DNA from: Polaromonas sp.
Lineage (GTDB): Bacteria > Pseudomonadota > Gammaproteobacteria > Burkholderiales > Burkholderiaceae_C
Direction: 5' to 3'
DNA: 64,000 bases
Assembly: GCF_030689685.1 (NCBI RefSeq)
Contig: NZ_JAUYEY010000007.1
Coordinates: 1 to 64,000 of the forward strand
The position numbers were made by a program, and so were the translations under genes. The notes below the pieces were generated by a model. It made no database searches. It worked only from the letters and a program-made list of their open reading frames with translations, and was not told the DNA's origin. Position 1 is the stretch's first letter, and each line of letters opens with the position of its first letter. This document shows, piece after piece, positions 38,936 to 47,567 of this stretch.

Positions 38936-41900
38936 TTACGGCGCCGATGGCAGGGTAAAGAAAAATGTGGCGCCCAGGTCTGGCGCCGCTTCGGCCCAGA
39001 TATGGCCGCCGTGGCGCCCGATGACCCGGGCTACCGTGGCCAGGCCGATTCCGGTTCCGGCGTAGTCGGCCACCTCATGCAATCGCTGGAAGGTGCCGAA
39101 AAGCTTGTCGGCATAAGCCATGTCAAAGCCGGCGCCGTTGTCACGCACATAAAAAGCACCACCCGGCCGGAGCCTGCCGACGGAGATTTCTGCGAACGGT
39201 CGGCGCGCACTGAATTTCCAGGCGTTACCGAGCAGGTTTTCCATCACCGAGCAAATCAGCCGGCTGTCGCCTTGCACCAGCAACCCCGGCTCGACACTGA
39301 AGTTGAGCTTGCGTTCAGGCTCTGCAGACTGCAGGCGCTCAAGAATCTCTGTGCTGACTGCGCTCAGATCGATGGGTTCGAGCTGCAACTCCTGCCGTGC
39401 CACATGCGCCAGCGTCAGCAGGCCTTCAATCAATTGCCCCATTTTTTCCACGCCGGCCTGAATGCGCGTCAGGTAGTGCCGCACCTTGCCGTTCTGCTGG
39501 GCATCGAGCTCTTTGGAAAGTAGCCGGCTGAAACCGTCTACAGACGTCAGCGGCGAGCGCAGGTCGTGCGACACCGAGTAGGAAAAGGCTTCCAGTTCTG
39601 CGTTGGACAGCCGTAGCGCCGCCTCTATGGCCTTGGTCTCGGTGACATCCACGTCGATGCCGACCCAGAAGGACACCTCGCCCATTTCATTAAAAACGGG
39701 TGAAGCCCGGTAAGACATGGTGTGGTAGGTGCCGCCGTGGCCGCGCAGTCGGCGTATGCCGGTATACGGGCTGAGGTTTTTGCAGGAGTTGATCCAGTTT
39801 TGTGACATGGCTGCAATGTCGTCAGGATGCACCAGATCGACCCAGCCATAACCATGCCAGTCGGGTGGCGCCCCTCCGGCGATCTCGTACCAGGCGCGGC
39901 TGAGAAAGGTGGCTGAGCCGCGCGCATCGACGGTCCAGATGGGTTGGGGCGCCTGCTCGGCGAGCGTGCGAAAAAGTGCCTCCTGGCGTGACAGTTCGAG
40001 AGTACGCTGGGTGATCTTTTCCTCCAGGCCACTGTTGAGGTTCCGGACTTCGGCCAGCAGGTTGACGTTTTCAATCGCAATGGCAGTGAGTTGGGCCAGT
40101 TCGGTGGCGACGTATTCGTCCTGCTGCGTGAAATCGCCGCCCTGTTTGTCCGACATCTGCAGGAATCCGATATTTGTGCCTGCACGACCGGTCAGCGGAA
40201 CCGTCAGCCAGCCGCTGACCGGGTAGGCGCCGATGTGTCTGCCAAAAGCGCGCCAATCCGGATGCGCCATCAGTTCGGTCTGGGTCATGCGCAGCGGGCG
40301 GTTGGTGTCGCAGACAACGGTCTGGATGCTGTTGGCGTGCGGATCGTCCATCAGCTGCTGGTAGCTCGCGTAACTGTCCGAGAGGGCGAGCGCCGTGATA
40401 TTCCCACCCGGATTGCCTTTGCCGGAAAGGCCGATCACCGCCTGCTGCGCGCCCAGAATCACGCGCACCTGTTCTGCGGCCTCGTGCATCGTCGCCTCCA
40501 GCGTCTGGTGCCGGGTGATGGTCTGGGCTGCCTCTGCGGTGCGTTGCAGAGTATGCAGCTGGGCCTTGACTTCCTGCTCTGCCTGGACGCGCAAGGTGAC
40601 ATCCTGCAGCGCACCCTGCATGCGCACGATGTTGCCGCTGGCGTCGCGCACGGCTTGACCCATGGACCGCACCCAGATGCTGCGCCCGGTGCCAGTCAAC
40701 ATCTCCACCTCGATATCAAAAGGTGTGCCGTGTTCGATGCAGGCCTGAGTGGCGACGGTCGCCAGCGCCTGCGACTGCGGCGCACACAGGCCAATGGCTG
40801 ACTCCAGCGTGGGTGCGCTGCCTTCGGACAATTCAAGAACGAAGGAGGCTTCGTCTGACCATAAAAATCGTCGTTCCGGCAATTCCAGTGCCCAGCCGCC
40901 TAGCCGGGAGAGTTGACCCGCCATGCGGAGCAGTCCGGTTTTGGCGTGCAGAGAGGCTTCGGCCTGTTTCAGATCGTCGATGTCGGTGGAGGTGCCGTAC
41001 CAGGAAACGATGTACCCGGCGGCGTCGCGATTGGGCAGGATGCGCGCCAGTTGCCAGCGGTAGCTTGCGTCGCCGCAGAGAAGGCGATGCTCGTTGTGCA
41101 TACTTTGCCCGGTGTCGATGGCGCCAAGAAAATCTTCCATGGTTTTTGCCAGGTCATCGGGGTGAATCCGCCTGAACCAGCCCCCGTTCAGGGACGCTTC
41201 CACGGGTTGCCCGGTGACACGGCTCCATTGGTCGTTGATGAAAACCATGAAACCGCTGGCGTCGGTGATAAACATAATTTGTGGCATGGCCTGCGCCAAC
41301 TGGCGAAAACGCAGTTCCGTGCGTTCGCGCTGCTGCGCATACCGCAAGAGAAGCACCGATAGCAACGTAACGGTCATAGCTGCGGCAAACCAGATCAGCC
41401 AGGTCAGTGTTGCAAAACGCTTCCACGGGGCCAGCACATTTTCATAGGGCGACCCCCCGACAACAATGAGCTCGGGATAGGGTTCCAGTCCGCGATAGGC
41501 GACCATGCGGAGACGGGCGTCAAATGCGCTGGTCGCGGTGAAAGTGCCCTGCGGGCTTTTGGCGAACTCCGAAAACAGGGGCAGGTCGGGGAAAGCCTTG
41601 CCCATAGCGCTGTCTTCCATGGGGCTATGCATCATCAGCACGCCATCCTTGCGAAACAGTGCAATCGCGCCGCCTTTAGCGAGGTTGATGCTGCGCCAGA
41701 GTTTGTCGAAGTAGGGCGGCTCGACGGCAGCGACAATCACTCCAGAAAATGCCTCGCCGCTGGTACGCAACGGCCTCGATGCACTGATCAGCCAGGTCCC
41801 CGTTGAGCGGCTGCGCACGGGGGCGCTGAGATGAAATTGTGTGACCGGTCGTTGCTTGTAAATCTGAAAGTACTCACGGTCGGCCAGCGAGATACCAATA

Positions 41901-42319
41901 TTGCCGGTGTCCGAGTCGAACAGGATGCGGCCCTCCGCGTCCAGCACCCAGATGGCGCGCACGAAGGGCAGCACCGTCAGTTGCTCGCGCAGCATGGATC
42001 GGACCGAGTTTTCGTCAAACCTTTTTTCAGCTTGCAGTGCTTGCAGCTGGCTGACCGCAAGCTGCAGGCGTTGATCGACGGTCTGGAAGGTACGGCTGGT
42101 CTGCTCTTCAATCACCTGAATCAGGGACTGGGTCAGAATCTCGCCTGAACGCAGCGCTTCGCCGCGGAGGTAGAAAAGCGCGATGGCAACGGCGCAGGCC
42201 GATACGATGACCAGGCCGCCCGCCAGCCAGGCAATAGGCCGGACGATGGAGGGCTGTGGTGAGCCGGAGGGCCACAGGTAGGGCGGAGAGGCTGCCTCAA
42301 CTTGCCAGGGCCAACGCAT
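38936..42319 (-). CDS. Large membrane sensor histidine kinase (dCache-PAS-PAS-GAF-PAS-HisKA-HATPase)
   Basis: A 1127-residue kinase. Two membrane segments (about 28-50 and 305-327) bracket a periplasmic double-Cache-like sensor (about 55-300; LDAEGRILFDSDTG, GIALFRKDGVLMM-like segments). The cytoplasmic part holds PAS domains at about 345-470 and 480-600, a GAF domain around 620-790 and a further PAS at about 820-900. HisKA follows with phospho-acceptor His918 in VSHDLRSPL, then a HATPase with ENLLGNAWKF, DNGAGFD and GTGIGLA. No receiver domain or response regulator gene is adjacent, so the partner is unknown. It converges with pobR. Confidence 0.9.
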   Translation of the reverse strand: MRWPWQVEAASPPYLWPSGSPQPSIVRPIAWLAGGLVIVSACAVAIALFYLRGEALRSGEILTQSLIQVIEEQTSRTFQTVDQRLQLAVSQLQALQAEKRFDENSVRSMLREQLTVLPFVRAIWVLDAEGRILFDSDTGNIGISLADREYFQIYKQRPVTQFHLSAPVRSRSTGTWLISASRPLRTSGEAFSGVIVAAVEPPYFDKLWRSINLAKGGAIALFRKDGVLMMHSPMEDSAMGKAFPDLPLFSEFAKSPQGTFTATSAFDARLRMVAYRGLEPYPELIVVGGSPYENVLAPWKRFATLTWLIWFAAAMTVTLLSVLLLRYAQQRERTELRFRQLAQAMPQIMFITDASGFMVFINDQWSRVTGQPVEASLNGGWFRRIHPDDLAKTMEDFLGAIDTGQSMHNEHRLLCGDASYRWQLARILPNRDAAGYIVSWYGTSTDIDDLKQAEASLHAKTGLLRMAGQLSRLGGWALELPERRFLWSDEASFVLELSEGSAPTLESAIGLCAPQSQALATVATQACIEHGTPFDIEVEMLTGTGRSIWVRSMGQAVRDASGNIVRMQGALQDVTLRVQAEQEVKAQLHTLQRTAEAAQTITRHQTLEATMHEAAEQVRVILGAQQAVIGLSGKGNPGGNITALALSDSYASYQQLMDDPHANSIQTVVCDTNRPLRMTQTELMAHPDWRAFGRHIGAYPVSGWLTVPLTGRAGTNIGFLQMSDKQGGDFTQQDEYVATELAQLTAIAIENVNLLAEVRNLNSGLEEKITQRTLELSRQEALFRTLAEQAPQPIWTVDARGSATFLSRAWYEIAGGAPPDWHGYGWVDLVHPDDIAAMSQNWINSCKNLSPYTGIRRLRGHGGTYHTMSYRASPVFNEMGEVSFWVGIDVDVTETKAIEAALRLSNAELEAFSYSVSHDLRSPLTSVDGFSRLLSKELDAQQNGKVRHYLTRIQAGVEKMGQLIEGLLTLAHVARQELQLEPIDLSAVSTEILERLQSAEPERKLNFSVEPGLLVQGDSRLICSVMENLLGNAWKFSARRPFAEISVGRLRPGGAFYVRDNGAGFDMAYADKLFGTFQRLHEVADYAGTGIGLATVARVIGRHGGHIWAEAAPDLGATFFFTLPSAP

Positions 42320-42443
42320 GAATGTAGCCTTTCAGTTCGACGCGGACACCCATGTGTCCCGGTCCCCCAGCACCGCACCGGGCAAGTCATGATGCCATGC
42401 GGGGCGGGCTTTGTCGATTATGCGGTTGACCCCCGGCGCGCGG

Positions 42444-43160
42444 CTAAACGCCGAGGTATTGCGCCAGAAGTTCCGGGTTTGCACGCAGCTCGGCAGAGCT
42501 GCCTTCAAACACCACTTCACCCTTGACAAGGATGATATTGCGGTCGGTGATCTGGCTGACGTGTTTCCAGTTTTTGTCAACGATCACGCTGCTGATGCCC
42601 GTGTCGCGTACCAATTGGCAGATCCGCCAGATCTCGCGCGCAATCAGCGGGGCCAGGCCTTCGGTGGCTTCATCTAGGATCAGCACGTCGGGGTTGGTCA
42701 TCAGGGCCCGGCCTATGGTGAGCATCTGCTGCTCGCCGCCCGATAGCTGCTGGCCGCCGTGGCTCAGGCGTTCCTTCAGGCGCGGGAAGGTCTCCAGCAC
42801 GCGTTCGTAGGTCCAGTCGCGTTGGCCATGGGTTCCCGCACGCGCCGCCATCTTGAGATTTTCGACCACGCTGAGGTTGCCGAAGATGCCCCGGCCCTCA
42901 GGCACATAAGCAATGCCGAGTTGCGAAATCTCATAAGGCGCACGCCCCATCATCGGCTTGCCCATGATGTCCACACTGCCCGAGCGCGGCTTGACCAGGC
43001 CCATGATGCTTTTGAGCAAGGTGCTTTTGCCCATGCCGTTGCGTCCCATCAGACCTATGGTCTCACCGCGCGCGACAGAAAAGTCGATGCCGCGCAGGAT
43101 GTGGCTGGCGCCGTAGCAGGTGTGGATGCCTTTGGCCTTGATCAGTAAATCGTTGGTCAT
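42444..43160 (-). CDS. livF: Branched-chain-type ABC transporter ATP-binding protein LivF
   Basis: A 238-residue ABC ATPase. Walker A is GRNGMGKST (about 38-46), signature LSGGEQQML, Walker B DVLILDEATEGLAP, and the switch His is replaced by Asn in VDKNWKHV (most LivF proteins carry a similar change in this segment). It is the last gene of the minus-strand transporter operon beside the benzoate genes. Together with LivG it drives uptake, here probably of benzoate or a related aromatic acid. ATG 43160 is used. Confidence 0.92.
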   Translation of the reverse strand: MTNDLLIKAKGIHTCYGASHILRGIDFSVARGETIGLMGRNGMGKSTLLKSIMGLVKPRSGSVDIMGKPMMGRAPYEISQLGIAYVPEGRGIFGNLSVVENLKMAARAGTHGQRDWTYERVLETFPRLKERLSHGGQQLSGGEQQMLTIGRALMTNPDVLILDEATEGLAPLIAREIWRICQLVRDTGISSVIVDKNWKHVSQITDRNIILVKGEVVFEGSSAELRANPELLAQYLGV

Positions 43161-43200
43161 GGTTTTGTACGGCCGCCGCGCCGGGCCGTCCCAAGCAAGG

Positions 43201-43251
43201 CCAGCCCCCTCGGGGGGCAGCGCATTACACGAAGTGAAAAGCGTGGGGGCA
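43201..43251. repeat. Stop-codon-abutting 3' element (family B), copy 1, after livG
   Basis: Read in the direction of livG, GCCCCCACGCTTTTCACTTC follows the stop codon after two bases and the element ends CTGCCCCCCGAGGGGGCTGG. The C6/G5 inverted repeat could fold as a hairpin. It lies in the livG-livF gap. Confidence 0.8.
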
Positions 43252-43998
43252 TCAGTGCTCCCCGAGGTAGGCGGCCTGAACGCCCGCGTCGGCGCGGATC
43301 GCCGCCGGTGTGCCTGAGGCAATCACCTTGCCGTCCACCATCACGGTCAGCCGGTCAGCCAGCGTGAAGACCGCGTCCATGTCATGTTCAACCAGCAGGA
43401 TGCCATGTTCTTTTTTCAGGGACAGCAGCAGCGCGACCATGCGTTCGGCTTCAAGTGCGCCCATGCCAGCCAGCGGTTCGTCGAGCAGCAGCACCTGCGG
43501 CCCGGTCGCCAGCGTCATGGCGATCTCGAGCTGGCGCTGCTCTCCGTGGCTGATGGTGCCGGCCACGGCGTTTTTCTGGTGCTCAAGGCCAGAAAGCTCC
43601 AAAGCCCTTGTGGCGCTTGCGTTGACAGCTATGAAATCAGTAGCGCGGCTGAGCCAGCGGGCGGCATGGGGCTGACGCGATTGGGCGGCCAAACGGACGT
43701 TGTCCCAAACGCTGAAGGGCAGAAAAATATTGGTTTTCTGGTAGCTGCGGCCCAGGCCCTGACGTGAGATTTTTTCGGGGTTCCAGCCGGTGACCTCGGT
43801 GTCGCCGAGTTGTACCGAGCCAGAGGTGGGCGGCAGATCGCCAGACAGCAGATTGGTCAGGGTTGATTTGCCGGCGCCATTCGGGCCGATCACCGCATGA
43901 ATGTGCTGGCGCTGCAAATCAATGGACACATCGTTCACGGCAGCCAGGCCGCCGAAACGTTTGGTCAGGTTGCGGGCAGAAAGCAGGACTTCACCCAT
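43252..43998 (-). CDS. livG: Branched-chain-type ABC transporter ATP-binding protein LivG
   Basis: A 248-residue ABC ATPase. Walker A is GPNGAGKST (about 39-47), the Q-loop segment YQKTNIF, the signature SHGEQRQLEIAM, Walker B QVLLLDEPLAGMG and the switch His in LVEHDMD. The C-terminal segment GVQAAYLGEH is typical of LivG. Residues about 116-132 are encoded by a copy of the family A palindromic element (43605-43650) read in frame; length is still normal. Its start overlaps the livM stop by eight bases. Confidence 0.92.
   Translation of the reverse strand: MGEVLLSARNLTKRFGGLAAVNDVSIDLQRQHIHAVIGPNGAGKSTLTNLLSGDLPPTSGSVQLGDTEVTGWNPEKISRQGLGRSYQKTNIFLPFSVWDNVRLAAQSRQPHAARWLSRATDFIAVNASATRALELSGLEHQKNAVAGTISHGEQRQLEIAMTLATGPQVLLLDEPLAGMGALEAERMVALLLSLKKEHGILLVEHDMDAVFTLADRLTVMVDGKVIASGTPAAIRADAGVQAAYLGEH
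43605..43650 (-). repeat. Family A element inside the livG coding sequence, copy 5
   Basis: Minus strand: GCTACTGATTTCATAGCTGT begins the element and AAGGGCTTTGGAGCTTTC ends it. It is translated in the livG frame as ATDFIAVNASATRALELSG. Confidence 0.6.
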
Positions 43999-45013
43999 GG
44001 TCAGCTTTCCGTGAGTTGCCGAAGCGCTGAACCAGGCCGAGGATGCCGCGCGGCGCAAAGGTCACCAGCAACACGATGAACAGGCCCATCCAGAGTTGCC
44101 AGTGTTTGCCGAGGTTGACGCTACCGATGTGCGGCAGGTCTTTGAACACATGCAGCAAATACTCGAAAGCAAAAGCGCCGACGATGGCGCCGGCAAAGTT
44201 GCCCATGCCGCCCAGGATCACCATCATGATGCCGTGCGCGCTCATGTGGAAACCCATGAGTTCGGGGTTGATGTAGCCGGTCTGTGTGCCCCACAAGTAA
44301 CCGGCCAGGCCCGCCAGCGCACCGGCCAGCGTGAAGGCCGTCAGCTTGTAGCGGAAGGTGCCGAAACCCATGGCGCGCATGCGGTGCTCGTTGACACGGA
44401 TGCCGGCCAGCGCACGGCCAAACGGGCTCCACAGCAGGCGGCGCAAAAAGGCGTAGACCACCAGCAGCACGGCCAGTGTGAAGTAGTACAGCGTGCGCTT
44501 GTTGTCCAGATCCCACCAGGCGAAGGGCGTCCAGCCGAACAGCGCAATCATTGGCTTGAAGTTGATGTACAGGCCGTCAGAGCCGCCCAGCACCTTGTTG
44601 TCGAAAAACAGAAAGAACACCATCTGCGCAAAGGCCATGGTCACCATGATGAAGTAGATGCCATGGGTGCGGACGACGAAGAAGCCGATGATCAGCGCGC
44701 CCAGCCCGGAGGCCAACACGGCCAGCGGCAAGGTCCACCATAAGCTGACCGCTTCGCCCTGCGGCATCATGAAAGCCAGCGCATATCCGGCCAGGCCGAA
44801 GTAGGCGGCATGGCCCAGCGACACGAGGCCGGTGACGCCTTGCAGCAGGTCCAGGCTCATCGCAAAAATCGCCATGATCATCATGCGCGTGACCATCTGC
44901 ACATAGAAGTCGGTGCCGGAGAACGGAAAGGCGGCGAGGGCAACCAGGCCCAGGGCGAGCGCCACCTGCACGCCGCGCGGCAGGACTTCGAGATTTGCTT
45001 TGGCGGCGCTCAT
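43991..45013 (-). CDS. livM: Branched-chain-type ABC transporter permease LivM
   Basis: A 340-residue permease with about nine hydrophobic segments. The N-terminal MAIFAMSLDLLQGVTGLVSLGHAAYFGLAGYA and the cytoplasmic EAA-like loop FGRALAGIRVNEHRMRAMGF are diagnostic of LivM. ATG 45013 (MSAAKANLEVLPRG) is preferred to the TTG at 45031. It pairs with LivH to form the membrane pore. The gene overlaps livG and is separated from livH by 115 bases carrying a family B element. Confidence 0.92.
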   Translation of the reverse strand: MSAAKANLEVLPRGVQVALALGLVALAAFPFSGTDFYVQMVTRMMIMAIFAMSLDLLQGVTGLVSLGHAAYFGLAGYALAFMMPQGEAVSLWWTLPLAVLASGLGALIIGFFVVRTHGIYFIMVTMAFAQMVFFLFFDNKVLGGSDGLYINFKPMIALFGWTPFAWWDLDNKRTLYYFTLAVLLVVYAFLRRLLWSPFGRALAGIRVNEHRMRAMGFGTFRYKLTAFTLAGALAGLAGYLWGTQTGYINPELMGFHMSAHGIMMVILGGMGNFAGAIVGAFAFEYLLHVFKDLPHIGSVNLGKHWQLWMGLFIVLLVTFAPRGILGLVQRFGNSRKADHG

Positions 45014-45070
45014 CTGTAATTTCCAGGACAAGCGCAGTCAATTTTCCGACGGGCCGCCCCTAGGAAAATT

Positions 45071-45118
45071 AGCCCCTTGAGGGGGCAGCGCATTACACGA
45101 AGTGAAAAGCGTGGGGGC
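45071..45118. repeat. Stop-codon-abutting 3' element (family B), copy 2, after livH
   Basis: In the livH direction the element begins ten bases after the stop with GCCCCCACGCTTTTCACTTC and ends with CCCCCTCAAGGGG. It is almost identical to copy 1. Confidence 0.8.
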
Positions 45119-45128
45119 TGCGAGCGAT

Positions 45129-45992
45129 TCATTGTTTGAACAAGCCTTCAGGTTTCCAGAGAAGGACCGCCGCCATCAGCATGTAGACCAGCATGCCGGC
45201 CACCTGCGGCAGCAACACCTTGCCGAAGGTGTCGACCAGGCCGACCAGCAGCGCGGCAATCATGGCGCCGCGCACCGAACCGATGCCACCGATCACCACC
45301 ACCACAAAACACATGATCAGCACCTGCGAGCCCATGTTGGGGTAGACGCTGGCCACCGGCGCGGCAATCATGCCGGCCACTGCAGCCAGCGTGACGCCGA
45401 GGGCAAATACCACCGCATGGATCAGCTTGATGTTGATGCCCAGCGCACCGGCCATGTCGCGGTTGAAGGCGCCGGCGCGAATTTTCATGCCGAGCCGGGT
45501 TTTGGAGATCAGGAGGTACAGCCCGACCGCCAAGGCAATACACACGGCCGACATGAACAGGCGGTAGACCGGGTAGGACAGGTTGTCAGTCAGCGGGATC
45601 GATGCGCTGAGCAGCTCGGGAATAGGCACACCGTGCACGTCGTCGCCCCAGAGGATGGAACGCAGCTCTTCAAAGATGTAGATCAGCCCGAAGGTCAGCA
45701 GCACCTGATCGAGGTGATCCCGGTGGTAGAAGTGGCGAAACAACAGCCATTCAAGCGCCAGCCCAAAAATCGCCGAGAGTACGGCGCCGACCAGGATGGC
45801 CAGCGTCAGGCTGCCGAAATACGCGCTGAGCGACCAGGCGAGGTAGGCCCCCAGCATGTAAAAGCTGCCATGCGCGAGGTTGACCACGCCCATGATGCCG
45901 AAGATCAGCGTCAGCCCGGCCGCCAGCATGAACAGCAGCAGACCATATTGCACGCTGTTGAGCAGCTGGATGAGAAAGTTGGCGAGATCCAT
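45129..45992 (-). CDS. livH: Branched-chain-type ABC transporter permease LivH
   Basis: A 287-residue permease with about eight hydrophobic segments. GLTLIFGIMGVVNLAHGSFYMLGAY near the N-terminus and the central GMKIRAGAFNRDMAGALGINI loop are characteristic of LivH. It forms the translocation channel with LivM. It follows the binding-protein gene after a 217-base gap containing a terminator-like hairpin (46057-46083) and a family B element. That layout should make permease expression lower than binding-protein expression. Confidence 0.92.
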   Translation of the reverse strand: MDLANFLIQLLNSVQYGLLLFMLAAGLTLIFGIMGVVNLAHGSFYMLGAYLAWSLSAYFGSLTLAILVGAVLSAIFGLALEWLLFRHFYHRDHLDQVLLTFGLIYIFEELRSILWGDDVHGVPIPELLSASIPLTDNLSYPVYRLFMSAVCIALAVGLYLLISKTRLGMKIRAGAFNRDMAGALGINIKLIHAVVFALGVTLAAVAGMIAAPVASVYPNMGSQVLIMCFVVVVIGGIGSVRGAMIAALLVGLVDTFGKVLLPQVAGMLVYMLMAAVLLWKPEGLFKQ

Positions 45993-46056
45993 CGATGCGT
46001 TACGTGTTCAGTGGGAAGGGTTCATCCAGCGCGTGTTCCCACGCAAGCTCTGTACC

Positions 46057-46083
46057 AAAAAAATAGGAGGTCCGAGAACCTCC
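46057..46083 (-). terminator. Terminator or attenuator between the binding protein and livH
   Basis: Minus strand: GGAGGT-TCTCGG-ACCTCC followed by TATTTTTTT is a standard Rho-independent hairpin. Its position inside the transporter operon suggests partial read-through to livHMGF. Confidence 0.75.
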
Positions 46084-46160
46084 CGTTGCACCCGAAGATC
46101 GCTCACATGATTCCCAGACCAGCCGGGGCCGCAGTCCGGCTCTGCCGGCCGCAGGCGCAG

Positions 46161-46209
46161 CGGCCCCCTCGGGGGGCAGGGCGCTACACGCAGTGAGCAA
46201 CCGTGGGGG
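46161..46209. repeat. Stop-codon-abutting 3' element (family B), copy 3, after the binding protein
   Basis: In the gene direction CCCCCACGGTTGCTCACTGC directly follows the TGA stop codon and the element ends CCCTGCCCCCCGAGGGGGCC. Confidence 0.8.
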
Positions 46210-47409
46210 TCATGTCATCTTGCAGCCAGCGCCGGAGTCGGCGAGGGCTTTGGCGGCAATGCCCAAGACCTTGTTTTCCTTGTTCTCCACGACACGCAGA
46301 TAAATGTCCTGCACCGGGTTGTGCGACTTGCTCATGGTCCACTTGCCGCGCGGGCTATCGATCACGGCGGACTCCATCGCCTTGTACAGCGCCGGTTTGC
46401 TGTTCAAGTCACCCTTGACGGCGTTGGCGCCCTGGACCAGCAGCAGGCCGGTGTCGTAACCCTGCACCGCGTAGACGTCGGGCTGCATCTTGAAGCGGCT
46501 GGCATAGGCTGTGCGGAAGGCCTTGTTGCGCGGCGTGTCCAGCGAGTCGCTGTAATGCATGGTTGTGATGATGCCGTCAGCAGCGGGACCGGCCGCGTCA
46601 AGCACGCCTTCGGTCAGGAAACCGGAGCCATACAGTGGGATCTTGCCCTTGAGGCCGGCGGCGGCGTAGTCGCGGATGAACTTGGCGGCGCCGCCACCGG
46701 CGAAGAAGCAGGCCACAGCGTCGGGCTTGAGCGCGGCGATTTCAGTCAGCAATGCCTGGAACTCGACGTTGGGGAAGGGCAGGCCCAACTCTTTGATGAT
46801 GGTGCCGCCGGCGGCGGTGTAGCTCTCTTTGAAGCCTTCAAAGGCTTCGTCGCCTGCAGCGTATTTCCAGGTGATCCAGACGGCTTTTTTGTGGCCCCTG
46901 GCGACCATGGCCTGGCCCAGCGCGCGCGTGGGCTGCGAGTTGGCGAAGGAGGTGCGGAACACGTTGGGCGCGCAAAGGCTGCGTGTGGCGGCATGTACAC
47001 CAGCGTTCGGGATCAGGCTGAGCACGCCGGAGTCGCGTGCGACTTTCTGGATGCCCATTTGCACGCCCGAGTGAACGGTGCCGACCAGCACATCGACCTT
47101 GTCGCGCTGCACCAGCTTGTTGGCGTTTTCGATGCCTTTGGAAGGGTCGGATTCATCGTCCACCTTGAAGTATTCAATCTCGCGGCCACCGAGCTTGCCG
47201 CCTTGCTGGTCGATCGCCAGGCGAAAGCCGTTTTCAATGGCGACGCCGAGTTGCGCAAATGTGCCGGTGTAGGGCAGCATGAAACCCACGCGCACCTTGC
47301 TGGACTGCGCCCGCACAATTTGCGGGAGCAGCAGGCCGGTCGATGCCACGCCGATGACGGCAGCACTCTGGCTCAAGATCAAACGGCGTGAAGAAAGACG
47401 TGAGGTCAT
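46210..47409 (-). CDS. Periplasmic substrate-binding protein of the ABC transporter
   Basis: A 399-residue type I periplasmic binding protein (Peripla_BP_6/LivK-like). The signal peptide is twin-arginine-like (SSRRLILSQSAAVIGVAS..., cleavage after VRAQ). The mature start KVRVGFMLPYTGTFAQLG and the GREIEYFKVDDESDP, VDVLVGTVHS and GYDTGLLL segments match the family. Position next to benzoate-CoA ligase suggests an aromatic acid such as benzoate as ligand, rather than an amino acid. The family B element begins right after its stop. The 158 bases upstream carry a repeated GGTTTTTCACnnG block and no certain promoter. Confidence 0.92.
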   Translation of the reverse strand: MTSRLSSRRLILSQSAAVIGVASTGLLLPQIVRAQSSKVRVGFMLPYTGTFAQLGVAIENGFRLAIDQQGGKLGGREIEYFKVDDESDPSKGIENANKLVQRDKVDVLVGTVHSGVQMGIQKVARDSGVLSLIPNAGVHAATRSLCAPNVFRTSFANSQPTRALGQAMVARGHKKAVWITWKYAAGDEAFEGFKESYTAAGGTIIKELGLPFPNVEFQALLTEIAALKPDAVACFFAGGGAAKFIRDYAAAGLKGKIPLYGSGFLTEGVLDAAGPAADGIITTMHYSDSLDTPRNKAFRTAYASRFKMQPDVYAVQGYDTGLLLVQGANAVKGDLNSKPALYKAMESAVIDSPRGKWTMSKSHNPVQDIYLRVVENKENKVLGIAAKALADSGAGCKMT

Positions 47410-47567
47410 GGAAAAACTCCTGGTTGAGGCGGAAGAGAAAGCACTGAACTGTCTGGATGTTAACGGCGCAACGGGTGAAAAACCCTAGTGAAAAACCCGA
47501 GATTGAAGTTTAAATTGTTTACATATGAAGCAATTTCTTTGCCAACACGGAAACTTTGCCTGGACTG

